NCBI RefSeq assembly: GCF_000313135.1
Contig: NW_004457313.1
Location: forward strand, 505,878 to 569,877
Direction of reading: 5' to 3'
DNA: 64,000 bases
From: Acanthamoeba castellanii str. Neff
Lineage: Eukaryota; Discosea; Longamoebia; Acanthamoebidae
The first letter of the stretch is position 1; the number at the start of each line of letters is the position of its first letter. Position numbers and translations under genes: made by a program. This document shows positions 11,062 to 21,388 of the stretch, piece by piece. The notes beneath the pieces were generated by a model. It ran no database searches. It saw only the letters and a list, made by a program, of their open reading frames with translations, and was not told the DNA's origin.

Positions 11062-12833
11062 CTATGACAAGACGCAGTAGTCGTAGAAGCTGCGGGGCTT
11101 GGGGGGAGGCTCGGGGTCGAAAATGCCGCGACGCTGCATCTCGGCGTAGGCCAGCCCCGCGAAGGCGGTCGTCACGTTGTCGTTCAGCTTGGCGCTGGTC
11201 TCCAGAAACAGCACCTCGCGGCCCAGCTCGGCGCTCATCTGCCGAGCCAGCGCCGCGCCTTCACGAGACGACACCTGCCGCTTTCGTGCCTTGTGTACAT
11301 GTTTGTCCACATCGCTCTTGTTGCCTTCGTGTGTGTGCGTCGTGTGCCATGTGTGTCGTGTGTCATGTGTGTGGGTGTCATGTGTGTCGTGTTGTGAGTG
11401 TAATGCATTAACAGGCGTCGTAAGCAGTGCGTACAGCGAAGTGTGTGTGGTGTGTGTTGGGGTTACCGACAAGGACGGCAGAGAAGGGCTGGCCATTCTT
11501 GATCCGCTTGATTAAGGCCCAGTGTGACCGATAGACTGTTGGGGCAAGACAGGTGTGTCTGAGTGGTGTGGGGGCGCGATGAACAACGACGCGTAGTAAC
11601 GACGTCGCGTAGTAACGGTACCGAATTCAAAGCACGATCTGTCCATCACGGAGTAGACGAACATGAAGGCGCTCGTCTCCTTGGCGGTCTGCATACGACA
11701 AGAACCGCTGTTAAATGGGGAGACGGTGCGCGTGCGATGGTGCGCGTGTTGAGGCGAAGAGCGCGGACCTGAATGAAGGGGGCGGTCAGGGCCATGAACT
11801 TGCGGCAGCCAGAGGTAGACGAGAAGATGTTCTGCTCGGTGATGGGCGGTGTGGTGTTGTGTGTGTGTCGTGGGTGTGTGTCGTGTGTGTCATTCGTCAT
11901 GTCCGTGAAAGGCCACTAGCCGGCCGTGGGAGGCTTGACGCACCAGCATCACATCATAACCGTTGATGGTGCAGCGTCGACTACAGCTCTCATCTGTGTC
12001 ACGGCAGAGCCACGAGTGAGCTACGCACCACGCACAGACCGACCAGCGCCATACACGTGAGAAGACGAGCTCGAGCGCAGTACCGCGGAGCGCTGGCCCA
12101 CCAAAGAAACGCCCACTCATCACGAGGGTCAACGAGCCCTTGCCCGCCCGAACTGTGGCAGAGCGCCGGCAATGGGGTGTGTGTGGTTAGTAACGTGAGC
12201 TGCAGCTAAAGCCTCTTCTCACACCTTTCCCGCAGACGAGGATCGGCAATGCGAGTCCCTTGTGTGGTTGCGGGTGTTGCGCGTCGTAGTCGTCCGCGAC
12301 TTCCTCCTTCTGAGCGTAGCGCACTGGTGTTGGGGGCTTCAGGACATTTGTGAGGATGAGAGCTGGTGAAGTGGGAGTTGGACGTATCATGAAAGGGGTG
12401 AGCGAACACTTGGGCAAGCTGCGCTTTGTAGCTCTTGTCGGCCAGCGATTCGTCGTAGGCGAAGAAGAGGTGACACTCCAGCATGTCACCCAGGCACCGC
12501 GTCCAAACCGGGTGCCAAACGGCATCTGCCTCCACCAGGCTGGCGTGGGCGGTCAGTTGCGTTCGCACAGGTAAAGGCCGGGAACCACCAACAGTACTGT
12601 TTCCAAGCTCTACTCACAAGCGGGAGCGTGGCGCCAACCTCGTTCGCAGGAAGGAACGACATGATGTGCGCCGCCACCTCGGCAGGAAGCAGGCCCACAA
12701 AGTCTACAACCTCTGCCCCGGCATAACCCCCCCCCCAACAGTATCGTTACAGAGCACCGCGTGTGGTTGTGAAGCGCCACCCATTCCTATCCATTTTACC
12801 TGACGAGCAGAGAAGGTCGTCCACCTCATCCAT
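11062..12833 (-). CDS. F-box / Ras-like small GTPase fusion with CAAX end
   Basis: Exon 1 starts at ATG 12833 (MDEVDDLLCSS). Exon 2 holds an F-box: FVGLLPAEVAAHIMSFLPAN then TLPLVSRAW. A linker exon (VWTRCLGDMLECHLFFAYDE) leads to a Ras-like GTPase domain: beta-1 LALPILVCGK, Walker A GKVRAGKGSLTL (built across an intron), switch region RRCTINGYDVML, G3 region SSTSGCRKFMALTAPFI, SAFMFVYSVMDRSCFEF, G4 GNKSD (split by an intron), and G5 LETSAKL. The C-terminus is CVLS, a CAAX box of the farnesylated Ras type, with stop at 11062. G3 differs from DxxGQ (Asp replaced by Ser, Gln by Cys) and the Walker A Ser/Thr is Gly, so GTP hydrolysis may be weak or absent. The F-box suggests an SCF ubiquitin-ligase adaptor tethered to membrane. 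The F-box/linker intron borders are uncertain. Confidence 0.7.
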
Positions 12834-12961
12834 CTTTACCCAAGAAAACCAGAAAACCAAACTCTCAAACGCAAACGTTTCGTTTCGTTTTGTTTTGAAC
12901 AAAGAAAAAAGAACGTGCCAAAAGATGCAGGACAAGAACGATTGAAGTGTATTCCAGCAAT

Positions 12962-14503
12962 CTAAGTCATGCATTCCTTGTGGTGCATGTACTTCTGGAG
13001 CCTGTTGGCCTTGAGCTGGATCTTCACCTGCTCGCCGTTGTTGTGTCGTATCCGCCTCTCCTGCTTCTTGCGCGCGATGATCTCGTCGGCCCGCTTCTCG
13101 CGCAGTACGCCCAGCTCGTTGTACTGCTTGACCAGCTGCACCATCAACACCGACGTGCGCGACTCAGACGGTCGGTGTCGCTGCTTGTAGTAGGTCTTGT
13201 ACGCTCGGTTTCCGAGTGTCCGTCCGTTGTGAAGCACCAGCTCCGCACCGGTGTCAGAGAGTGTGATACTGTATTGTGGAAAGAGATGATGGTGAGCAAA
13301 AGTGGGGCTCGACCGAGACTGAAGATGAGGGCAGCATAGATGTGCGGCGTACCCTGTGTCAACCGAACCATCGTCGTTGACGGTGATCAACGACCGGTTG
13401 TTGTTCTCGTCCTCGGCGTTCTCCTCGAAGTTGTAGTACTCGTCGTACTCCTCAAGCTCCTCGTAGAACTTGAGCTTGCAGTGGCTCTTGTCCACCATGT
13501 GGGATCGGACGGCTGGCAGGCTCTGGTAGTCCTTGCCGCAGTAGAGACATGTGTAGCCCACTCCGACCTTCTCGCCCAGGTAGGTCATCAAGCCCTCGAG
13601 GTCGACCAGGTTTTCGATTTCCGGAATGAAGAAGCTGAACTTGCTTCGTGTGTAGTCGAGGTTGGACTTCAGGTCGCTGCTCTCGTGGCCGTCGAAGAGG
13701 CACTCCGTGACGGGCACGGGCTTCGCGCTCTTGAGGCGCTGCTCGATCATCTCCTCCTCAGTCAACTGTTGGCAAATGTTTGAGATTAGAACAGTGCAAA
13801 GCAGAGATGTCGCAAACATAAAGGATCATCAGAAGCCTCAGCGAATCTCATTGGGTGAGAGTTTTCCACACATAAATTCGGTATGGTGCATGTAGAAATC
13901 CTTGGCAGAGTAGAAGGAAACTGTAGTGCAGGAGGAGTAGGCGTACCTCCGGTTCCTCCTCCTCGGCAGAATCATCGTCGACAGATTCCACAGGGGTGTC
14001 CTCGAGCGAGATGCCGAGCTCGTCAGCTGCCATAGCGAGGTTGCCGGCAGCATTGCGGCCGTTGCCCTTGCCCTTGGTTATTTGGAACTTGTGGGTCTTC
14101 TTGGAAGCGGGCCGCTGCCTGTACGAGAGGAATTGTTAGAGATTGCTCGGATTATCCGTGTAGAATGGTAAGATTTTAAGATGAGCCTCAGCGAATCTCA
14201 TTGGGTGAGAGTTTTCCACACATAAATTCGGTATGGTGCATGTAGATATCCTCGGCGATGTTGATGTAGAAGAGATGAAAAATGATGAACGTACTTGGCG
14301 GCGAGGGCCTGGTGGTCCAGGGCGATCTTCTCAGTCTTGAGGGCCTTGACCTTGTCCTCGAACGATTCCTCGCTCACGGGCGGCAGTCCAGCAACCTTGC
14401 GCTTGAGATTGAAACAATGCCACGGTGCGCGGTAGTGCGTTCGCTGGACCTCCGCAGAGTCGAAGAACATCCGGCAGGTCATGCACGTATAAGTGTCCGC
14501 CAT
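12962..14503 (-). CDS. REI1/ZNF622-family C2H2 zinc-finger protein (60S ribosome maturation)
   Basis: Starts at ATG 14503 with a C2H2 finger CMTCRMFFDSAEVQRTHYRA followed by WHCFNLKRKVAGLPPVS, the hallmark start of Rei1/Reh1/ZNF622. Then come an acidic linker (EDTPVESVDDDSAEEEE), FIPEIENLVDLEGLMTYLGE, a second finger YTCLYCGKDYQSLPAVRSHM with KSHCKLKF, acidic YDEYYNFEENAEDENNN, and the family C-terminus HNGRTLGNRAYKTYYKQRH ending HHKECMT. Stop at 12962. The family acts in the cytoplasm late in pre-60S maturation (release of the export factor Arx1 in yeast). At least four exons; two consecutive introns share a near-identical 73-bp element (13834-13906 and 14184-14256). Confidence 0.92.
13834..13906. 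repeat. Intronic duplicated element, copy A
   Basis: 63 bases identical to 14184-14246, then a further 10 bases with two differences. Lies in an intron of the REI1-like gene. It begins AGCCTCAGCGAATCTCATTG on the + strand. Confidence 0.93.
14184..14256. repeat. Intronic duplicated element, copy B
   Basis: Second copy of the 73-bp element, exactly 350 bp from copy A, in the preceding intron (transcript order) of the same gene and in the same orientation. Flanks outside the element do not match. Confidence 0.93.
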
Positions 14504-15490
14504 CTTCTCTACGACTCGATCTCGGTGTAGATGGGCTGGGTGTGTTGTGTTGTGTTGTGATCGACGATTGATCTCTCGTCGTGTGCTCTACGCGACAAGA
14601 TTCGAAATCGGCTTATGTACAGGGATGGCGTGTAGCGGCGTCAGTAAAAAATAGGAAAATAAATAATCTTCTGCCTGCTTCGGCGACTTCTTTCCGGTGT
14701 TCTTCGCTTCTTCTCCATTTCTCTGCCTTGCGGAGTTACGTCAAGCAATGCCCGGAATGCTGCATTTTCTTTATTTTTCGTTCGACCGAAAAATGAACGA
14801 ACCCTCACCTGTTGGTGCGTTGTGTGCCTCGTTGCCTTCTTGGTTGGGTGGGCACTATGTCCATGGATGATGAGGATGAAGAAGTGTCAATGGAAGAGCA
14901 CCTTCATTTGTTGTTCTTCCTCTTCCACTTCAACTGTCTCACTTCTCACCCAGCTCTTTCACTTTTTGGCTCCTCTGGTCCTGGGCTTGGCAACAGGGCA
15001 CCCAGTCTGGTCTTCACCCACCTCACTGCTCTCAGCCTCCATGTCAGTCATCATTGCTCCATGTCTCTCCTCCTCTGTTGGCTTCACCTTCTACTTCTTG
15101 GACCAAACACAGTATCAAGCTTCATTCTTGGCATTGACTGACAACATGATACATGCACATGAATAGCACATCCAGATACTGTGTTTGGTCCAAGAATTCT
15201 GGGAGCCTGCTCAATCCTGTTCCATTGAATCTGCTTGTGCATGCACCAAAGAGGGTATGTTGGCTGTCAGTCTCTACACCTCACATTCCCCTCACGAAAA
15301 AATGGCCCCATCCATTCCACCATTTATCCTGTCACGCCATCTTGGGTAAAGCGACGCCTGGAAATTTCGAGGTTCGTAAATTGGGAAACAGAGAAGTGGC
15401 CACTTTTTGTTTCCGTGAATTAAAAAGAAGAAAAAAGAAAACAAAAAAATAGCGATAAAGTAAAGAACGGTCGCTGAGTTGGTCAAGAAG
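14504..15490. other. Long intergenic region with atypical composition, possible mobile-element relic
   Basis: Nearly 1 kb between two divergent start codons. From about 14820 to 15260 the sequence is TC-rich on the + strand and less GC-rich than the genes around it. It lacks the CACGA repeats of local introns. Translated on the minus strand it gives an acidic reading (KPTEEERHGAMMTDMEAE, SSEVGEDQTGCPVAKPRTRG) broken by stop codons. A 22-bp inverted repeat sits at 15095-15116 and 15175-15196. This could be a decayed transposon or captured gene; no transposase motif could be identified. Confidence 0.4.
15095..15196. repeat. 22-bp perfect inverted repeat with 58-nt loop
   Basis: TTCTTGGACCAAACACAGTA plus TC at 15095-15116 is matched by its exact reverse complement at 15175-15196. 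Too long for chance in a window of this size; could form a cruciform or RNA hairpin. Confidence 0.9.
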
Positions 15491-18400
15491 ATGGAGGCGG
15501 AAAAGAAGACCAGCGAAACGACCACGACCACCACAACTACCGTGGGGGACGACTCCAGCGTTACCGCGAAGAAGTGGGACTTGCTGGCCGTGAAGCGCCT
15601 CCTCACCTCCGTCGAATCCTCTCTTGACGACCACCGCCAAGTACCCCTTCACCCCCCCCCCTCTTCCCTCTTTCTTATCTTTCCATCTTTCTCTGCCCAG
15701 TCAAAACTTTTCATATTGACGAACTGTACAGTGGGTATTGTAGAAACATAAATGACTTACTTATACGTTTACATATATTTGTATTTGTGTAGGCGCTGCA
15801 AACCAATGCCTCGATCTATACCGTGACGCTGCTGAGCCTGCTCGAGTCGATCGAGCTGAGTAGCGGCACCAAGACCCGCGCGCTCACGGCCTGCTTCGAG
15901 GACGCCCGTATGCGCCCGCTCGGCACGCACCTGCTCGGCCACGCGCAGACGACCCTGCCCGAGGTGCTCAAGGCCACCAAGCTGCTCGACTCGCGGCGCG
16001 AGATCAAGGCCCTCGAGAAGCGCATCGAGCGGCTCAAGCGCCAGGGCACGGCCTCGTCCACGATCCTGGGCCAGCTCCAGGCCAAGATCAACGACTGCAG
16101 CCGCGAGGTCTCCACCGGGTCCCTCTCCGGCGCCGTCATCAAGAAACTCAAGGGTTCGCTTTCCCACCAAAGGGCGTTGTGTGTGCTGATCAATATAGGC
16201 TGATCGTGTGTCGTGTGTTGTGTCGCGTGTGCGGTGGTACGTGCGTGTCGTGTGTGCTTTGTGTGTTGTATGCAGGTTGGGTCAGGAGGAGGACTGCGGA
16301 GGAGCTCCAGTTCTATGCGCTCAGCTTCCCCAAGGTTCGTAGTCGTTTTACTACTTCATTCTTGAAATTCTCGGTTTAGACTCACGCAACACACACACAC
16401 ACACACACAACACAACACACGACACACAGCAACCGTGGGTCGAGTTGGCGGATCTCCTGCACTTGAGGCCTGACGACTTCCCCATCCCGTGGTTCCTGGA
16501 CTACGTGTTCGGCACCGACCCGCCCGAGGACAGCATCGTCACTGCCGGTCTCAAGCTGAACGAGGACAACATCGCCGAGCTGGTGGCCAAGTGCGACATC
16601 CCCTATCGGTACATCCGTAAGAAGGTCTCCCCTCGTCTGCTCCCCGAGCCCGTTCGCGTGAGCATCGCCCAGTACACCGACCTGGACACCCTCATCTGGT
16701 ACTACGAAGGTACCAACACCGCACACGCACACGCGCACGATCGCACACGCGCATTATCGCACGCACGCGCATGGGACTGACAGTTGTGTCAACGTTGCAG
16801 AGATCTGCTCGCCCAAGGTGAACCAGATTATCGACCGGAAGCTGGCCAAGGGCGAGGAGCCCAACTTTGGTTACGGCAAGCTCATGGAGCGCCTCCTGTT
16901 CTTCCAGAAGAACGGCGTCGGCTTCTACCAGAAGCTCATCCCCATCGCCGAGAAGCGCCTGAGCCAGTACAACATTCCCCTCGAGCCTCCCGTCAGGTAC
17001 AACCGCACACGCACGACACGCACGACACGACACACGGTGGCTGATTCATGGGTTTCCTCTGCGCAGTGTGGCTGGTGACGCGTCGGCGTCGATGCAGGTC
17101 GCCATCGAGACGGCCACGATCATCGCGTCGCTCATGACCGCCCTGATCAAGGCCGATCTGGTCTTCTTCAACCATAAGCCCCTGCGCCCGCCCATCGTTC
17201 CCAAGGTATTGCTCCTCTCCGCGCGCGTGTCGTGTGTGTGCTGTGTGTGCTGTGTGTGTCGTGTGTTTCTGAGTCTCAGCTCATTTCCTCATTTTTTTTT
17301 GCAGACGATTGACGACGTGCTGAGCGTCGCCACGTTCGTGAAGGCCAACGGTGCTACCTCGCCCGCGTCGGCCCTGTACCCCCTCTACGCGAAGAAGGAG
17401 AAGAACAAGTTCCTCATCTTCGTCACTGACGAGGGTACCTTGCTCCGTGGCTCCTTGTTTATTTGTTTATTTATTATTATTTGTTAAACACAATTTTTTT
17501 TTAAGTAGTTTAGTTCTTTTTTTACTAATTTCTTTTCTGCTTCGTCAACAGAGGAGAACTCGCCCTACAAGGGGATGTTCTTTGCCGACCTGCTGAAGAA
17601 GTACCTGGACGAGGTCAACCCGGAGGCCAAGGTCCTCTTCATGTCCTTCATCGAACAGAACGGTAACGTACACCACGTCTCGAGCTCAACACACTGGGCC
17701 AGCCCCGCTCGCCCACACAGTAACTCTAATTTGATGTCTCCCAGATCCGGGCATGATGGTCACCGAGCTCAAGTCGAAGCTCAAGCTCGACTGTCTGCAG
17801 GTACAATTTTTCGCCACATCATCACCACCACCAGCTGTTGTCGGTGTTGTCGTTGGCCAACTTGTGGTGACTAACGATGGATGGTACCCGCAGCTCAAAC
17901 TCTCCAAGAAGCGTCCCGATCTCACCAAGCTCGACAGCTTCCTGGGCGTCCTCTCCGCCGAGGGCTCCTTCTTTGAAAGCGGTAAACATTTGTCTTTTTA
18001 ATTATTTTATAATTAATTTATTCGTAGCCTTATTATTTTTGGTACTTTGCAATTTTTTTTCTTATTATCTTTGACTAATTGTTTTTCGATTTTTGTGTGC
18101 TGAGCAGAGATTACGGCCTACTCGCGCGTGTTCGATTTCTGCGGCCTCAAGAAGTGCCTGTCGTGCATCGGCGACAAGAAGGCCGCCGGCCGCTTCTTCA
18201 TGGTGTCGCTGTGGGCCAGCGTGCTGGTGGACATGATCAGGCGCGAGTTCGACCGGCAGGAGTCGCGCGAGGACGAGATGCTCGAGGCCCTCCGTAACGT
18301 CCGCACCCTCGCCGAGAAGAGCGGCGTCGGGGAGCTCATCGCTGAAGTCGACGACTACCTCGCCCAGCTCGCCCAGGAGGACTACAACGACAAGCGGTGC

Positions 18401-19820
18401 GGTTTCCACACAACGACACGACACGACACGCACCGCACATGACACGACACGCATGGCTCACGCTGATGAGTGAACGCGCGCAGGGCCAAGAAGGAGGTGA
18501 TGCTGGCGGAGGTGCCGAAGTGGGAGGCCAAGTACAGGGACCCCATCAACAACGCGTTCAAGCCCAAGGCCGCAGTGAACGAGGGCGTCGGCACCATGTC
18601 CGGCTCCGCGGAGGACGACCGCCACACGGCGCTCAACCCCGAAGTCCCCATCTACATGTACTCTCCACCGCACACACCGCACGACACACACCGCACACAC
18701 CGCGCGACACGCACCGCACGACACGCAACTTACCCTGCTGGTTGCGCGCAGGTTGAGCGACGAGATCTTGATTTCGGTGTTCTCCAACCTGGACATGATG
18801 GATCTGCGCAATGCCGGGCAGGTGTCGCAGCTCTTCAGGCGCGTCAGCCACGACAAGACCCTCTGGCCCATTCTCACCGGCGAACGCGGTACGCGTGCCT
18901 CATACATGCCGTGCGGTATGCCGTGCGGTAATTAACAAGCGAAAATAATTCAGGTGCCGGTGGCAAGAAGAAGCTGGACATTGCCTTCTGTGTGGACAAC
19001 ACGGGCAGCATGGGCACCTACATCAAGAGGTACCACCTCACGACACCGCACACACCACACGACACACGACACACGACACACGACACGACACGACACGACA
19101 CGACACGACACGACACGACACGACACGACACGACACGACACGACACGACACACAGACACCACGCGTTGACTTTGTTGACTTTCTCGTGGAATGTGGTCAA
19201 CAGCGCGCAGGACAACATTCTGAAGATCGCCGAGAAGATCTCCAAGCTGGGCGGTGACAACGGCGGCTGCGACTTCCGCTTTGCGCTGGTGGCCTACCGC
19301 GACCACCCGCCGCAGGACAACAGCTACGTCACCAAGGTCTATGACTTCACCGACGACTTCCCCAAGATGAAGAAGAACGTCGTACGTCCGCATCACCAAC
19401 ACACACACGGCACACACAGGACCAGCTGCTGCGTGCTGACGTCACGTGTAATTTTACTTATTATTGTTTTTCCCCCTATCAATTAGGACACGATGGCGGC
19501 GTCGGGCGGCGGTGACGGCCCCGAGGAGGTGGCCTGCGCGTTCCACGACGTGCTCCACCTGCCGTGGCGCGACGACGCGACCAAGATCTGTATTTTCATC
19601 ACCGACGCTCCGCCCCACGGCCTGGTAGGCACACACACGCACATGCGCACCACCGCACACGCACCACCGCCTCGGTGACTGACGATTGGGGCCGGGGTGT
19701 AGGAATCGTCGGACGGTTTCCCCAATGGTTGCCCCAAGGGCAGGGATCCCATCGTGCTCGCCCGCCAGATGATCCAAAAGGGTACGAGACAAACGGCACA
19801 CGCCACCGCACACGCACACG

Positions 19821-19851
<31 letters not shown>

Positions 19852-20684
19852 ACGCACACGCACACACGCACACGCACACACGCACACGCCACCGCACACA
19901 TGTTGCGGCTAACCTTCCCCCCCTTCTTTGTGTCTCCTTGACAGGCATCGTGATCTATTCGGTGTCGTGCGAGCCGGCCATCGGTTCGTTCAAGTACGCG
20001 CGGGACTTCCTCAAGGCCGTGGCCGACATCACCGAAGGCCAGTGCATCTCGCTCGCCGTACGCCCCTATTGGCCCTTTTTTATTTGGTTTTATTCTAACT
20101 ATTAATATAATAGATTTTGTTTTTTTGAATATATATATTAATTTTTTTGGTGTGTGTGGCAGAACGCGGCCCACCTGGCGGACGTGATCACGGGCGGCGC
20201 GCAGGAGCAGCTGGCGCTGGACGAGCTGAAGCCGCAGGTGAAGGCCGAGATGGACGCCCTGCCGGCCGACCTGTCGCAGGAGGAGGCGGTGTTCCACGTC
20301 ACCTTCGCCCTCCAGAAGAAGGGCGTCAAGACCGCGCAGCTCAAGGTCGACACTGTCAGCGCCGCCGAGGCCCCCTTCGCCTCGGAAATCGTCCGCTGCT
20401 CCACCCTCAAGGTACGGCCGCTCGACCGCACACACAACACACACCTGACCACACACATCCACACACGACACACACACGACACACGGCCGCACACGCACAC
20501 GCTGACTGAAACGCGATTTCAGGAGGCGAAGGCCAACTTGGCGCAGCTGGCCAAGACGGTGAAGAAGGCGGCCACGTCGTCTTCGTCGTCTTCGAGCGGC
20601 GATGTGGACGTCGCGCAGGAGCTCATCACCGCCGCCCAGGTGGCCCGCATCATCGCCAAGATCAACAAGGAGGAGGGCAAATAG
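15491..20684 (+). CDS. VWA / F-box / VWA multidomain protein
   Basis: ATG 15491 opens MEAEKKTSETTTTTTTT. The N-terminal helical part (FPIPWFLDYVFGTDPPEDSI, YGKLMERLLFFQKNGVGFYQ) leads to a first VWA domain: MIDAS AGDASASMQVAIET (DxSxS), ADLVFFNHKPL, GATSPASALYPLYA, LIFVTDEEENSPY. After a helical segment (GLKKCLSCIGDKKAAGRFF) an F-box follows: LSDEILISVFSNLDMMDLRN with VSQLFRRVSHDKTLW. A second VWA starts at LDIAFCVDNTGSMGTYIK (DxTGS MIDAS), with RFALVAYRDHPPQD and ICIFITDAPPHG, similar to the alpha-kinase-type VWA of Dictyostelium VwkA, but no kinase domain follows. A Ser-rich tail ends at TAG 20682-20684. Probably a cytosolic scaffold linking metal-dependent VWA binding to SCF ubiquitylation; this is inference. 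About 17 exons. Confidence 0.82.
19060..19156. repeat. (ACACG)n intronic microsatellite
   Basis: Pentamer tract in the intron that interrupts the second VWA domain just after the MIDAS motif. Confidence 0.93.
19794..19893. repeat. CACACG/CACACACG repeat in a VWA-gene intron
   Basis: Mixed hexamer/octamer purine-pyrimidine alternating repeat, possibly Z-DNA prone, between two coding exons of the second VWA domain. Confidence 0.85.
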
Positions 20685-21388
20685 TGTGCTTACGCTTGTG
20701 TGCGGTGCGTCGTCGTTCGCGTGGCCGTGCCCAAAACAGCGGCCTAGAAATAAAACAACTGGCGCTCAAAGTAGTCGGGTCCACTTCTTGTTCAAAAGCG
20801 AAAGAGAGACATGGTTGGATGGTCCATCATGTTCGTCCTCCTGGTGGTGGTGGTGGGGTGGGAGAAGATAGACCTAAGCTAGAAAATGCTGTGTGGCAAT
20901 TCGCCCTTCAAGATCCATGACTTCATGATCTTATGACTACATTGGCGCTCCTTGGGGGCATGTGCTTTGTGTGTCGTGTGTGGTGTGCAGTGCTTTTCGG
21001 CGGAAACCTGGAAACACTCGGGGCAAGTACTTTGGCAGCGGCGAGGCCTTGTTTTCGTTTTGCCCCGAAGCTCACCCCTTCCCGTTGACGGTCCTCCTCG
21101 CGCAGGAGCTCACGCTTGTGTGCTGAGGGGTGCGTCGTCGTGAACTTCTCCGCGGGTTTCCCCAGTTCTTCTTCAACGACAACATTGCGCTGCTGGTGAC
21201 CCATCTCCCCGATGGGCCGTACTATCTCCATACGTAGGTCTCCTCGAATATGAGCAGGCGGAGTGTGTGTGTCTCAGCCTCGTGACGCGTCTTGCCCGAC
21301 CAGCAAGAAGGAAGAGGGGCATTCAACAACAACATCAACTCATCATCATTCAACGACAACTGAAACCGTCAAACAATCCCTTTACCAG
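20685..21388. other. Intergenic region containing a gene relic
   Basis: 704 bp between the VWA/F-box gene and the Cys-rich secreted protein gene. AGAAATAAAAC near 20745 could be the polyadenylation signal of the upstream gene. The only coding-like stretch is the TLDc-like relic at about 20990-21240. Confidence 0.5.
20990..21240 (+). pseudogene. Possible TLDc-domain gene fragment with a frameshift
   Basis: After an intron-like end (GTGTCGTGTGTGGTGTGCAG) the sequence reads CFSAETWKHSG and then, one frame over, KYFGSGEALFSFCPEAHPF. Together these match the TLDc core pattern (W-x2-SG-x-YFGSGEaF-F). The frame changes between the two parts and a stop follows at AQELTLVC. A later piece, FPQFFFNDNIALLVTHLPDG, does not fit TLDc well. 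This looks like a decayed exon left by an intron-containing gene. The identification rests on a short motif only. Confidence 0.35.

Noticed and set aside
11890..12132. Degenerate P-loop GRFFGGPA in the Ras-like gene
   Set aside because: Splicing the upstream exon (LALPILVCGK) gives a better Walker A, GKVRAGKGS, and GRFFGG lies after it.
13838..14033. Peptide HAPYRIYVWKTLTQ shared by two frames as a conserved protein motif
   Set aside because: It comes from the duplicated intronic element read in the same frame, not from exons.
13834..14256. C/D box snoRNA call for the twin intronic element
   Set aside because: A CTGA-like D box and a short GCC/GGC stem exist, but no acceptable C box (RTGATGA) is at the other end in either copy.
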